From Vibrio bathopelagicus (GTDB taxonomy: Bacteria > Pseudomonadota > Gammaproteobacteria > Enterobacterales > Vibrionaceae): a stretch of 64,000 nt of DNA. This document shows, in pieces, positions 22,173 to 31,339 of the stretch. The translations under genes were made by a program, and so were the position numbers. The DNA lies in contig NZ_CP062500.1 of the NCBI RefSeq assembly GCF_014879975.1, positions 1,922,001 through 1,986,000 of the forward strand. Direction: 5' to 3'. Every line of letters begins with the position of its first letter. The first letter of the stretch is position 1. The notes beneath the pieces were generated by a model, which had not been told where the DNA came from, did not search any database, and saw only the letters and a list, made by a program, of their open reading frames with translations.

Positions 22173-22310
22173 TTATTCCTCTTCCTCATAATGTTCTTCA
22201 TCCACATCTTGATTGATCTCTTCGCCACAACCCAAGCACTCCGCTTGCAAATCTGTTGGCATGACAATAATCAAACCACAATGAGGGCATAAGTCGCCTT
22301 GTTGATACAT
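22173..22310 (-). CDS. Small CPxCG-type zinc-ribbon protein
   Basis: A 45-residue frame from ATG 22310 to TAA 22173 with an AAGGA ribosome site just upstream. It has two cysteine pairs, CPHCG (residues 8-12) and CLGCG (25-29), spaced as a zinc ribbon, followed by an acidic tail ending HYEEEE. It starts 25 bp after the stop of the PcfJ-like gene on the same strand, so the two are probably one operon. Function is unknown; small zinc ribbons often bind proteins or nucleic acid. No catalytic motif is visible. The good ribosome site, cysteine pattern and position make a real gene likely. Confidence 0.75.
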   Translation of the reverse strand: MYQQGDLCPHCGLIIVMPTDLQAECLGCGEEINQDVDEEHYEEEE

Positions 22311-22335
22311 CTTGTTATTCCTTCTACTGCAACGG

Positions 22336-23466
22336 CTATTGTTTAGGATACTTTTGCTTACTCAGTTCTAGCCAATCGTGAATGACTTGGCGAGCAGACT
22401 CAGATGGCGGTGCATTTCGTTTCCCACAAATCTGGTCAATCTCAAACGGAAAGGCTTTGCTTGGAACGCGGCGCAGACCAATGGTTAAGCGCTGAGGCTT
22501 GAACATACGAAATACCACATAGCGGTCGCTCATGATTCGATTGTGATAGACGCCAATACAATGTTTTTGTTCCACGCCCTCTTGTTCAAGGTCGTAGTAA
22601 TCAGATAGCGGGTGAATGTTGTCATTACCGAGTAAAGGAACTGGATAAGGGATGTCCATGTCAACAGGGCGACTTCCCTCTAACCTTCTCAGTTGGCGCT
22701 GTTCTGTCCATCTATCATGCAGTTGTTCAAACATAGCAAAGGAATTTTGACTTGTGATAGCGCGCAATGGATCGTCCATCTCCAAATCTTGACCCAATAG
22801 TATCGCATCTTGGAACATGGCCATTTTTGAAGGCGCATTGAGCCTGCCCTCTTCAACCATCGCAATGCCTAATCGACTTCCAGTTAGAAACGGGTGAACC
22901 TGATCCAAACGCAGCGCCGTGTAACCCACTTTAGAATAATGTTTAAATTTCAGTACACGCCTTTGCAGCGGTTCCAGAATTCGAACAATGTGGTCAAGCT
23001 CATCACCGACGTTGTAATGCAGCTCTAACTTGTCGATAAACTTGAGCGTCGCTTTACTGCCATCTAAGCCGAGTTTAGCTAAGATTTTCTTTTGCCCTAA
23101 ACGACTCAGTTCCAATGCTTTCTTGTTATCGACACTGTGTTTCATGCAGATTAACGCCAAAATAACGGGTCTTAATTCAAGCAGTTGAGCCGCCTCATAA
23201 GTGTTCGCAGCTAACCAAAGCATTTGATATTGATACTCTGGAAAATCATCGGTGATTTCACGATAACGAGCAGGCAACGAATCTAACCAACGACCATTTA
23301 CATCAAACTGTTCAACAAGATTGAGGCTTAAACCAATACCACCATCAAGTGGGCGTCTACCATCTTCAAACACATGAAAGCCCACGAGCTTTTGCGACCA
23401 ATCACTGATCTCAATATCGTAGTCAAAGCCTAATGTGCGAGTGGGAATGGTAAGTAATGCTGTCAT
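22336..23466 (-). CDS. PcfJ-like domain protein, function unknown
   Basis: 376 residues, no signal peptide or membrane segment. The C-terminal part (about 300-376) resembles the PcfJ-like domain: LEQEGVEQKHCIGVYH, then a strand YVVFRMFKPQRLTIGLRR, then FEIDQICGKRNAPPS and a closing helix. PcfJ was named from a conjugative plasmid, but chromosomal homologues have no firm role. The N-terminal 290 residues are mostly predicted helix and not recognised. The gene is followed at 25 bp by the small zinc-ribbon gene and is divergent from the universal stress protein gene. Nothing nearby suggests a mobile element. Confidence 0.65.
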   Translation of the reverse strand: MTALLTIPTRTLGFDYDIEISDWSQKLVGFHVFEDGRRPLDGGIGLSLNLVEQFDVNGRWLDSLPARYREITDDFPEYQYQMLWLAANTYEAAQLLELRPVILALICMKHSVDNKKALELSRLGQKKILAKLGLDGSKATLKFIDKLELHYNVGDELDHIVRILEPLQRRVLKFKHYSKVGYTALRLDQVHPFLTGSRLGIAMVEEGRLNAPSKMAMFQDAILLGQDLEMDDPLRAITSQNSFAMFEQLHDRWTEQRQLRRLEGSRPVDMDIPYPVPLLGNDNIHPLSDYYDLEQEGVEQKHCIGVYHNRIMSDRYVVFRMFKPQRLTIGLRRVPSKAFPFEIDQICGKRNAPPSESARQVIHDWLELSKQKYPKQ

Positions 23467-23709
23467 TGATGCCTCTTCGTTAATGGCGCGTTGAACTGTC
23501 GAGCTTATCTAATAGCAAAAAACCTAAAGCTCGATCTAAAGTCACTATAACAACCTTTTGTAAATTTCTTATCAATCAAAGCGATATAAATACGATAGTA
23601 CTTAGAAGATCTTTGAATGATGATTTTACGCAATATGAGACCTCTTCGATATCATTTACTTAGAGAGAAACTATGCTTGTAACATCACTAATAACAAGAG
23701 GCTTTAATT

Positions 23710-24132
23710 ATGGAATACCGACATATTCTGGTCGCACTTGAAATGTCTGATGACTCGAAAATACTCATCGACAGAGCAACCTTCTTCGCGAACAAACTAG
23801 AAACGGAACTTTCATTTGTTTATATCGACGGTACTCACGGAGAAATTTACCCAGAACTCGTTGATATTCAACAAAGTAATAATGACCTACCAGTCAATGA
23901 AAGTGCTATAAAACACTTAAGAGAATTTGAGGCTTACGCTAAACAGCCGATTCAGCATATCTTTGTGGGTACGGGTGATTTGAATGACAAGCTCAAAGAC
24001 ACCGTGAAAGCGCACAACATTGACCTGATGCTTTGTGGTCATCATCATGATTTTTGGCATAAGATCATCTCGCACTCGAAGCAATTGATAGACTCTTCTT
24101 CTGTCGACATACTCGTCGTTCCTATGGACTAG
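23710..24132 (+). CDS. Universal stress protein (UspA-like)
   Basis: 140 residues, the standard single-domain Usp length. It begins YRHILVALEMSDDSK, the first strand and Asp loop of the fold, and ends with the family's SSSVDILVVPM segment. The nucleotide-binding G-x2-G-x9-G-S/T motif of ATP-binding Usps is not evident (GHHHDFWHKIISHSKQ occupies that place), so it is closer to the UspA type that does not bind ATP. Cytoplasmic. Single gene with its own promoter region of about 240 bp. Confidence 0.9.
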   Translation: MEYRHILVALEMSDDSKILIDRATFFANKLETELSFVYIDGTHGEIYPELVDIQQSNNDLPVNESAIKHLREFEAYAKQPIQHIFVGTGDLNDKLKDTVKAHNIDLMLCGHHHDFWHKIISHSKQLIDSSSVDILVVPMD

Positions 24133-24203
24133 CTGCTTCTAAAGACTAACTGCTTCCATGGACTAGAGCTCCTAAAGACTGTCGCTCTTAAAAAATAGCT
24201 GTT

Positions 24204-24259
24204 TTGGCTTGTAAGGCCAAACTTCATTAGCCAACCTCTATCGGTATTATTGGTTGGCT
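24204..24259 (+). terminator. Hairpin region after usp gene
   Basis: Two small stems: TTGGC/GCCAA (24204-24220) and AGCCAACC/GGTTGGCT with a 15-base loop (24229-24259). There is no strong T-run, so termination is only possible. Confidence 0.35.
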
Positions 24260-24547
24260 TACATCCCCTCTTCAATCCTCTTATTTACCCCAATTCGACA
24301 ATCACCCACTTACTGAAATCATTTACCTTGTTAGCTTATCAACTTCGTAAGCGTTTAATAATTTACAAATAACGATGTAATCAATAAACAAATTAGTCTT
24401 TGTGGTTTCAACAACAACTTAATAGTTGACGATAATGTGTTACTACACAAAGCACCACAACTCGTTGATGAACTGACAAACAAGAACAAAGCGGACAGTA
24501 CTTCTATGATACTGAACCGTTAACTTTATAATAAATAAGATAAAATA

Positions 24548-24579
24548 AAACCCAACAAAGCTGTAACTCTGTTGGGTTT
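24548..24579. terminator. Bidirectional terminator between usp and RIO1-like genes
   Basis: AAACCCAACA (24548-24557) pairs with TGTTGGGTTT (24570-24579) around a 12-base loop. The A-rich left flank gives a T-rich tail on the minus strand, suiting the end of the RIO1-like transcript. Confidence 0.75.
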
Positions 24580-24693
24580 ATTAGTTTGCGCGAAGCTGTT
24601 GGTTGAAACTAAAGATGTCGTTTCAACAAAGGACTCTCTGAGGATTCAACTAAGGATAAAAACTGATCATTACATTTTCTATTACTATTACCG

Positions 24694-25593
24694 CTATTCA
24701 GCCCAGTTGAACTTACTCTCGTCGACACCTTCTTTTTCTTCCTTAACGCGCTCACGTCGGCTTTGCTCTTCAGCGCGGGCTGCGTCAATTTCTTGCATGA
24801 TGGCATCAATATCCGCCAAGGCGTCACTTTCTGTAAACTCACCCGTTAGTTTGCTGTCCGGCTTCAAATCACCTTTCTCAAACAGTGCCCACATTTCTTT
24901 AGCATACTCAGTGGTCGCCAGTTCAGGGGCAAACTGCGCGTAATAGTCACGGATATTATTAACATCACGAGTCAGCATCCACTCAGCATTGTTATTCGCA
25001 GAAGCATCGACCGCTTGCGGCAAATCGATAATCACAGGGCCGTATTCATCAACCAATACGTTGAACTCAGACAAGTCGCCATGAATTAAACCAACGCAAA
25101 GCATTTTAACGACATAAGTCATCATCACCGCATGATCTTCAATCGCTTGTTCACGCGGCATCACCACATCATTCAATCTCGGAGCGACATAACCTTCGTC
25201 ATCAGTCACCAACTCCATCAACAGTACGCCATCAAAGCAGCCATAAGGGACAGGCACACGAACGCCTGCTTCTGCCAGCTTATACAAGGCATCTACTTCA
25301 GCGCTTTGCCATACTTTTTCTTGTTGCTCGCGACCGAAACCAGAGCCCTTTTCCATAGCTCTAGCGCGGCGGCTATTGCGGACCTTTCGACCTTCTCGAT
25401 ATGCCGTTGCTTTTTTAAAGCTACGTTGGCTTATTTCCTTGTACACCTTGGCACAACGGATCGTATCACCACAGCGTACTATGTACACTGACGCTTCTTT
25501 GCCACTCATTAGTTGGCTTTTCACCTCGTCGACTAAACCATCGTCAACTAAAGGCTGTATTCTTTTAGGTATCTTCATGTCGTCTTTATACAT
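24694..25593 (-). CDS. RIO1-like serine protein kinase
   Basis: 299 residues. Shows the RIO kinase fold: a nucleotide loop with SGKEASVYIVRCG and the ATP-contact Lys in CAKVYKE, the catalytic loop LIHGDLSEFNVLV, and the metal-binding Asp in VIIDLPQAVD. The C-terminal 50 residues are highly charged and helical. Bacterial RIO1-like kinases are present in many gammaproteobacteria, but their substrates are not established. Stand-alone gene; a ribosome site (AGGT) precedes ATG 25593, though the ATG six codons later is possible. Confidence 0.9.
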   Translation of the reverse strand: MYKDDMKIPKRIQPLVDDGLVDEVKSQLMSGKEASVYIVRCGDTIRCAKVYKEISQRSFKKATAYREGRKVRNSRRARAMEKGSGFGREQQEKVWQSAEVDALYKLAEAGVRVPVPYGCFDGVLLMELVTDDEGYVAPRLNDVVMPREQAIEDHAVMMTYVVKMLCVGLIHGDLSEFNVLVDEYGPVIIDLPQAVDASANNNAEWMLTRDVNNIRDYYAQFAPELATTEYAKEMWALFEKGDLKPDSKLTGEFTESDALADIDAIMQEIDAARAEEQSRRERVKEEKEGVDESKFNWAE

Positions 25594-25850
25594 GAGTTAC
25601 CTGACAGATAAAATATTAACTCGTTAAATGAGTGGTTATTCTCAATAGATTCTTAAATGAAGGGAGATTATGTGGGTTTTGTCTTATGGCGACGACAGCG
25701 TTCAGAGCAATAATCACCTCTTCCCAACACCGTTGTCATTTTTACGCCATGAGAAAGGTTTGAGGCAAACAGAACATGTTCTTGTGAGCAAGTGTGATAT
25801 CTTGTGCATGGTCGCTTCCTTGTCGATGAGTCCACTTCCTGCGTTTAGTA

Positions 25851-25893
25851 GAGATTCCCTATTACGTTCGTTCCTCACTTTAGGGAATGACGA
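25851..25893 (-). repeat. Dispersed repeat, copy 2 of the 54543 element (one arm)
   Basis: Read on the minus strand this segment runs CGTCATTCCCTAAAG, then GTGAGGAACGA, then TAGGGAATCTC, the same order as the left half of the inverted-repeat element at 54543-54635 (CGTCATTCCCTAAAG, CGAGGGACGAG, TAGGGAATCTC). The two loci are in opposite orientation. Confidence 0.75.
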
Positions 25894-25955
25894 CGGTTAT
25901 TCTAATCGTTCCTGACTTTAGGGAGTGGCAGCGGCGTGATAGATAACAGTCCACA

Positions 25956-25990
25956 ACTCAGTCATCCTCGAGAAGGAGGAACGACTGAGT
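25956..25990. terminator. Strong hairpin between RIO1-like gene and sbcC
   Basis: ACTCAGTC (25956-25963) pairs with GACTGAGT (25983-25990); inside, TCCTC pairs with GAGGA around a short loop. It lies about 80 bp beyond the sbcC stop, so it may end the sbcDC transcript, although no long T-run follows. Confidence 0.5.
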
Positions 25991-26070
25991 CGGGGATCTG
26001 CTTTATCCAAACGGATTCAGCTTTATCTGAACTTACTCTGCTTAAATTCGACTAAGTCCGCTTAATCCAG

Positions 26071-29000
26071 TTAAGCAACGACTTTGTACTGCTTTTCCAT
26101 CTCACTCACGCCAAGGCCTGAATGTTTTGTCACTTTAAGCTGCACTGGCACACGCTCTTTAAGTGCTTCAACGTGGCTGATAACACCAATCATCTTGCCT
26201 GACGCATTCAGGTTATCGAGTGCGTTAAGTGCGATGTCCAATGTATCGCTGTCTAGCGTGCCGAAACCTTCATCCAAGAACAGTGAATCAATACTGGTTT
26301 TGTGACTCACAAGATCAGATAACGCGAGTGCCAACGCCAAACTCACCAGGAAGCTTTCACCACCTGACAAGGTTTTGGTGTCGCGCATCACATCGCCCTG
26401 CCACGTATCCAACACTTGCAGCTCTAACCCGTCATCGGCTTTACGCTTTAACTCATAGCGCCCATGCAAGCGTTGTAATTGCTTATTTGCCAGATACACC
26501 AAGTTTTCTAACGTTAACCCTTGAGCAAACTTACGGAACTTGTCGCCATTTCTGGAGCCAATCAACGAATTAAGACGTGAGATGTCATCAAACTCAAGTT
26601 GTTGTACTGCGATCTGTTTGAACAAGTCTTGCTGATTGCTGCGGTTCTGGCGATCCGTTTCCAAGTTCGCAGAAATCGCACCAATTTGCGTAGCATGGCT
26701 TTGCTGCGCATTGGAACAGTCAGTCACGGCTTGTTCCACTTCTTGTTGTGGGAGTTGTCGCCAAACTTCTGCTTTGTCATGACCTTTAAGTTCGACTAGA
26801 TTCGCGTTGGCTGAATTCAAACGAGCTTGTGCACTAACCATCGCCTCTTCTAGCGTTTTCTTAAGACTTTGCAGTTGCACTGTCACTGTTTCATCCAACA
26901 GTGCCGACTCAAACTCACCTTCTGTAGCAAATGGGCTTGTCGTTAATGCTTGCGCCCAAAGCGACATTACTTTAGTCAGAGCTGTCTGTTTCGCCACTAA
27001 CTCGTCACTGTAACTGATGTGTTTCGTCTGTTCTGTTCGGTGGTCGAGTTCACAACGGTTAAATACCGCTTGAGCAGCATCGTGTGCGCTGACTGCATCC
27101 ATCACTTTTTGTTTCATGGTGTTGGTTGTTATTTGAATATCTTGTGTACCAAACAGCTGCGCTCTAGATTCGGTAACAGCCGTCAACTCTTTCGACAGCA
27201 ACTCAACCTCTTGATTCGCCACCGTGATGTCTTTCGCTAAGGCTTCTAACTTGTCATCAAATGCTTTCAGCTCAGCATGCTGGCTAATCAACTGCTTATC
27301 TAACCCATCATGCTGCTGTTTTGTAGTAAGCCACGTATTAGAAGCTTCAAGCTTTTGAGCAAACCAAGCATCAATATGTGCTAACACCGGCGCTTCAATC
27401 GAGGTTTGAATAATGCTTTCTCTAAGCCCTTGCCATTCAGATTCTTTCGCTTGCGCGCATTTAGCGGCCTGATCAATCAATGCGTTTGTTTGTGTGGAAA
27501 GATCTGCGAGTCGTTGGTCTGCGAGTTCAAGATTAGATAGAGCCTTCTCAACAATCATCGCGGTTGCTGCGCGCTGTTTCTCTGCATCAAGGTAGGCATT
27601 TTTTGCATCAGCCATATCGCGCAGGAGTATTATTGTGTTGTTAAGTTGCTGCTCACAAGCATCAACAAACGACTGCATAACGTCACTATTACCTAACCCT
27701 TCTACATTTGGTAGATTGATATTGAGTAGGCAATTCTGAGTCGCCAAAGTTGCATTGCTTTGCTCTAGCTTGGCAACAAGGTTTGCCCAATTCACTTTGG
27801 CTTGTTCGATATCGGCTTGAGCACGCTGAATTTCATCGTTGAGGCCATTGATGATAGGCACCAATGAATCCAATTGTTGACGATGCTCTGTGCCGTCTTT
27901 CTGAATAACGGCTAACTCTTGCTCTTCTCGCTCTTTTTGTGCAACAAGATCAGCGATATCCTGGGATTGCTCAATAGTATGCTCGGTTGAACCGCACAGT
28001 GGGCATTCTGAATCCGGCTTCAACGCCGCGCGATACTTCGCTAATTCACCTTCCTGATCAATTAGGCGAGTTAAACGCTCTAACGATGTCTTATTGTTCT
28101 GATAACGCTCCACCAGCACTTCACGCTCTTTTGTGAGCTTTTCACTAAGTTGAGTATTGGTCTGCAATTCGACAGATTTGAACGTTATACGCTGCGTCGC
28201 CTGAACAAAGCCTCGACTAATATCCACCAGAGTATTGGTATTGCGGCTCCAGTGCTCTAGCACCTCTTTTTGTGCGTTAAGGGTATGTTCATTGGCTTGT
28301 TGCTGCAAAGCGTCCCATCGCTGTTTGGCTTGGTTCTCTGCTGAGACTAGCTCTGTGAGTGCTTTGTCTTGAGCCAATTTAGAGTCTTTAGCTGCCTGTA
28401 ACGACGCTTGCTGAGTGGCCAACGTGCGCTGTGAAGCTTGAACACTATTTAAAAGTTCCGTGTGTTGGCGCTCAAGATCTCGAACCTGAGTCACCTTGAT
28501 TTGCCATTGACCCAAATACTTTTCAAGAAGGCTATCAGCTTGGTTAGCCGCTAAATATTGTGCAGCGATCTTTTCTTGCTGCATAATGGATTCAACAGCT
28601 TGATTCAAAGAGACTTGCAGCTGATTTGTCTCAACCTGCTGTTGATTAAGCGTATTTACCGTTTTAGAAGCCACTACTTGTTTGTCTTTCAACATCGCAA
28701 TTTGGTTATCTAACGGGCGCACCTGTTCAATGATCTTGTCTTGATCTTGCTGTTCTTGTTTAGCGACCTCAACCGACTTGATGTGGTTATTGACACTCTG
28801 TTGTGCCGCGTTTTTTTCTACATCTCGCTCAGCTAATCGCTTGGTGCTGCTTTCAAGGTTCGCTTGAGTCGTCACAACTTCTTGGTCGCAACGCTTTAAA
28901 TCTTTATGAAGCGGACGTAGTTTTTCAGCAGGCTCGCTATTAGCCAAACGATCTAACGATGGCTGATTTTCAACGAGGCTTTCTTGAGCAGTTTTTAGGT

Positions 29001-29793
29001 CATCATTACTTACCGTAATAACCTGTTCGGCTTTGCTGACGTCTTTCCACCAGCCTAAATGCGCGTTCCACTCAGTAAGTTGTTCAGCCAAACGTTTCTG
29101 TTCAGATTCTAGATGGTCATGTTCTTTGGTCAGGTCTTGAATCTGCTCTTCAGAAAGTAAGCTAACGCCCTCGGCCTTAGCTTTAAGGTGGTTGAGTGAT
29201 TCTTCACTCGACTTGAAGTGGTCGTAAATACGCTCTGAAATCAGACTATAAACTTCGGTACCCGTAAGCTCTTCCAATAACTCGGCACGGTCGTTAGCGT
29301 TGGCATTTAAAAAAGCGGCAAACTCACCTTGCGACAACATTATAGATTTAGTAAATCGCGAGAAGTCCAAACCGGTCACTGTCTCAACCATCTTAATTTT
29401 CTTAGTGAGCTGCGTTTCTAATACAGCATCACTATCGGCATCTGCAAATTCACAGGTTGGTGTCTGAAGCGCACCATCATGTTTTCCGCGTGCTCTTTTA
29501 TGATGAAAATTAGAGCGGTAAGTTTTACCTTTCACTTCAAATTCAATCTCAGCGAAACACTCACCGGTACCGCGCGTCATTAGCTCGTTCGTACCTTTGG
29601 CGATACTTTTTAAACGCGGTGTACGATGGAACAGTGCCAAACAGATCGCATCAAGAATTGTTGTCTTACCCGCCCCCGTTGGGCCCGTTATCGCAAACAG
29701 GCCATTTTCTGCGAACGGTGACTGAGTAAAGTCGAGCTTCCAACGACCTTTCAAAGAGTTCAGGTTTTCAAATTCTAGGCTTAAAATCTTCAT
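26071..29793 (-). CDS. sbcC: SbcC, exonuclease subunit C (SMC/Rad50-like ATPase)
   Basis: 1240 residues, longer than E. coli SbcC (1048). Walker A is GPTGAGKTTILD near residue 40; the zinc hook CPLC lies near residue 600 between two long Gln/Glu-rich coiled coils; the ABC signature is LSGGESFLVSLALALAL and Walker B is LFLDEGFGTLD. With SbcD it forms the complex that opens hairpins and cleaves protein-blocked DNA ends, limiting palindromes and aiding recombination repair. The gene starts five bases after the sbcD stop, as in other bacteria. The extra length is within the coiled coil. Confidence 0.97.
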   Translation of the reverse strand: MKILSLEFENLNSLKGRWKLDFTQSPFAENGLFAITGPTGAGKTTILDAICLALFHRTPRLKSIAKGTNELMTRGTGECFAEIEFEVKGKTYRSNFHHKRARGKHDGALQTPTCEFADADSDAVLETQLTKKIKMVETVTGLDFSRFTKSIMLSQGEFAAFLNANANDRAELLEELTGTEVYSLISERIYDHFKSSEESLNHLKAKAEGVSLLSEEQIQDLTKEHDHLESEQKRLAEQLTEWNAHLGWWKDVSKAEQVITVSNDDLKTAQESLVENQPSLDRLANSEPAEKLRPLHKDLKRCDQEVVTTQANLESSTKRLAERDVEKNAAQQSVNNHIKSVEVAKQEQQDQDKIIEQVRPLDNQIAMLKDKQVVASKTVNTLNQQQVETNQLQVSLNQAVESIMQQEKIAAQYLAANQADSLLEKYLGQWQIKVTQVRDLERQHTELLNSVQASQRTLATQQASLQAAKDSKLAQDKALTELVSAENQAKQRWDALQQQANEHTLNAQKEVLEHWSRNTNTLVDISRGFVQATQRITFKSVELQTNTQLSEKLTKEREVLVERYQNNKTSLERLTRLIDQEGELAKYRAALKPDSECPLCGSTEHTIEQSQDIADLVAQKEREEQELAVIQKDGTEHRQQLDSLVPIINGLNDEIQRAQADIEQAKVNWANLVAKLEQSNATLATQNCLLNINLPNVEGLGNSDVMQSFVDACEQQLNNTIILLRDMADAKNAYLDAEKQRAATAMIVEKALSNLELADQRLADLSTQTNALIDQAAKCAQAKESEWQGLRESIIQTSIEAPVLAHIDAWFAQKLEASNTWLTTKQQHDGLDKQLISQHAELKAFDDKLEALAKDITVANQEVELLSKELTAVTESRAQLFGTQDIQITTNTMKQKVMDAVSAHDAAQAVFNRCELDHRTEQTKHISYSDELVAKQTALTKVMSLWAQALTTSPFATEGEFESALLDETVTVQLQSLKKTLEEAMVSAQARLNSANANLVELKGHDKAEVWRQLPQQEVEQAVTDCSNAQQSHATQIGAISANLETDRQNRSNQQDLFKQIAVQQLEFDDISRLNSLIGSRNGDKFRKFAQGLTLENLVYLANKQLQRLHGRYELKRKADDGLELQVLDTWQGDVMRDTKTLSGGESFLVSLALALALSDLVSHKTSIDSLFLDEGFGTLDSDTLDIALNALDNLNASGKMIGVISHVEALKERVPVQLKVTKHSGLGVSEMEKQYKVVA

Positions 29794-29798
29794 ACTTG

Positions 29799-31070
29799 TT
29801 ACTCACCCGTCCCTTTTCGTGCTTCTATTTCTTCTTGGTTATCAGCACCATAAGACACTTCTTCCATCACTTGCTTGAACTTCACCGTCATTCGCTCTAA
29901 GCGTGCTTTTTCAGAATCAGTTTCAAACTCTTCTAAGGCGATACGTTTCTCAAACACATCCATCGGAGTTAACTCAGATAAGGTTTCTGCAGACTCTTGC
30001 TCTAACCCTTGGTTGCGTCGCTCTCTCGCCCTTCTCAATTGAAGTACTTCGACATTCAAGCCTTCAGTTAACGCACGCATGCGCTCTTGTAGATCAGATA
30101 AGTAATCCTGTGCTTGTACTTCTATCGACAGCCACACGCTTTGCCCTTCTTCCACACCAATATACTGGTTCAACTGAGATTCGATTTCACTCAAGTCACC
30201 TTTGATTTCAGCAAGGGGTTGGAATGTTGGGACCGCGAGTTGAGAAATGGTACGCTCGCCTTCAACAAACTCAACCACACACACTTGCTTCTGAGATTTA
30301 AGCTCATCAAAACTTAACGGAATTGGAGAACCGCAATAGCGAATGTATTCACGTTTTGCTACCACTTGTGGGCGGTGGATATGACCAAGGGCAATATAGT
30401 CAGCATTAGGGAAACCATCAGCGGCAAAACCGTCTAGGTTACCGACATAGATATCACGTACAGAATCAGACTGCTTAACGCCCATTGCGGTTAAGTGACC
30501 CGTTGCGATGATTGGCATATTGTCGTTATTTTCAAACGTCGCTCGCTTTACGACAGCGGCATCATAGACACTTTGATAGTGCTGTTTAATAGCGTCACCT
30601 AATTGCTTTTGACGCTCAACACCAGTAACACCGGCTTGGCTAGTCAACACATCGCGAGGGCGAATAAACGGAATAGCGCACACCAGCGCTTCTACATCAC
30701 CACTTTTGCCTTTAAGCTCGACAACCTGAGTCGCGTATTCTTCATTGGTATTGGGAATCACATCTGCGCCCATGTACTTCAGTAATTGCTGAGTTTCTTT
30801 AAGCACAGACACTGAATCATGATTGCCACCCAATAACACCAATTGGCAGCCGATCTTATTCGAGTCGACAACAAACTTGTTATACATCTCACGAGCATAA
30901 CTTGGTGGTGTACTGGTATCGAAAATATCGCCAGCAACAATTATCGCGTCGATGTTGTGCTCAGTAACTTGCTCAAGTAACCATTGTAAGAACCGTTCGT
31001 GCTCATTCTTACGGCTTTTATTGTAGAAGTTTTGGCCAAGGTGCCAATCGGACGTGTGAAGAATTTTCAT
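29799..31070 (-). CDS. sbcD: SbcD, exonuclease subunit D (Mre11-like nuclease)
   Basis: 423 residues. The metallophosphoesterase motifs are present in order: TSDWHLGQ, VAGDIFDTSTP, LLGGNHDS, ATGHLTA and ALGHIHRPQ, giving the two-metal site of Mre11-type nucleases. The C-terminal part carries the charged helices that bind SbcC. First gene of the sbcDC operon. Its upstream region contains a 7-bp tandem repeat and a 30-bp palindrome. Confidence 0.97.
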   Translation of the reverse strand: MKILHTSDWHLGQNFYNKSRKNEHERFLQWLLEQVTEHNIDAIIVAGDIFDTSTPPSYAREMYNKFVVDSNKIGCQLVLLGGNHDSVSVLKETQQLLKYMGADVIPNTNEEYATQVVELKGKSGDVEALVCAIPFIRPRDVLTSQAGVTGVERQKQLGDAIKQHYQSVYDAAVVKRATFENNDNMPIIATGHLTAMGVKQSDSVRDIYVGNLDGFAADGFPNADYIALGHIHRPQVVAKREYIRYCGSPIPLSFDELKSQKQVCVVEFVEGERTISQLAVPTFQPLAEIKGDLSEIESQLNQYIGVEEGQSVWLSIEVQAQDYLSDLQERMRALTEGLNVEVLQLRRARERRNQGLEQESAETLSELTPMDVFEKRIALEEFETDSEKARLERMTVKFKQVMEEVSYGADNQEEIEARKGTGE

Positions 31071-31119
31071 TGCTGCTCACTGGAAGTCGGTAATATCGTC
31101 AATTTACCAAAATAGCTAA

Positions 31120-31147
31120 CAACTACCAACTACCAACTACCAACTAC
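31120..31147. repeat. 7-bp tandem repeat (CAACTAC x 4) upstream of sbcD
   Basis: Four perfect CAACTAC units at 31120-31126, 31127-31133, 31134-31140 and 31141-31147, about 50 bp before the sbcD start codon, in its promoter or leader. Confidence 0.85.
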
Positions 31148-31210
31148 AAAATGGGTTAGCGATATTTCCCTTTTATAAGCTTGTGAAAACCAACTAATTT
31201 CATCGTATTA

Positions 31211-31240
31211 TCACAAGCGTACTAAATAGTACGCCTGTGA
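31211..31240. promoter_or_regulatory. 30-bp near-perfect palindrome upstream of sbcD
   Basis: The arms are TCACAAGCGTACTA (31211-31224) and TAGTACGCCTGTGA (31227-31240), with a 2-bp centre and one mismatched pair. It lies 141 bp before the sbcD start and outside the GH3 terminator. It looks like an operator or protein-binding site, but the binder is unknown. Confidence 0.55.
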
Positions 31241-31291
31241 CTATCTATGGATTTCGCTTATGTAGATTGCTATCAATGTTCCAACAACAAA

Positions 31292-31314
31292 AACCGCTCA
31301 AAGTAAGAGCGGTT
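31292..31314 (-). terminator. Terminator of GH3 gene
   Basis: AACCGCTC (31292-31299) pairs with GAGCGGTT (31307-31314) with a 7-base loop. On the minus strand it is followed by TTTTTGTTG, a good rho-independent form, 26 bp past the GH3 stop. Confidence 0.85.
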
Positions 31315-31339
31315 ATGGTTAGACTGTAACGAATCGGAT

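Larger units (their letters stand above)
24133..24693. other. Intergenic region, 561 bp, convergent genes
   Basis: No credible gene. Just after the usp stop there is a decayed duplication: ATGGACTAG...TCTAAAGACT around 24123-24145 recurs as ATGGACTAG...CCTAAAGACT around 24158-24180. Two terminator-like hairpins follow (listed separately). The remainder (24270-24540) is AT-rich with no recognised structure. Confidence 0.6.
25594..26070. other. Intergenic region, 477 bp, with dispersed repeat and hairpin
   Basis: No convincing coding frame. It holds the upstream region of the RIO1-like gene, one copy of a dispersed repeat (25851-25893), a partial degenerate copy immediately after it (TCGTTCCTGACTTTAGGGAG-like, about 25907-25926), and a strong hairpin at 25956-25990. 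Confidence 0.6.

Noticed and set aside
22336-23466. Plasmid conjugation remnant because of the PcfJ-like domain
   Set aside because: No relaxase, integrase, repeats or other conjugation genes nearby; chromosomal PcfJ-like proteins are common.
25670-25915. 81-codon plus-strand frame
   Set aside because: It runs through the dispersed repeat and has no recognisable protein features.
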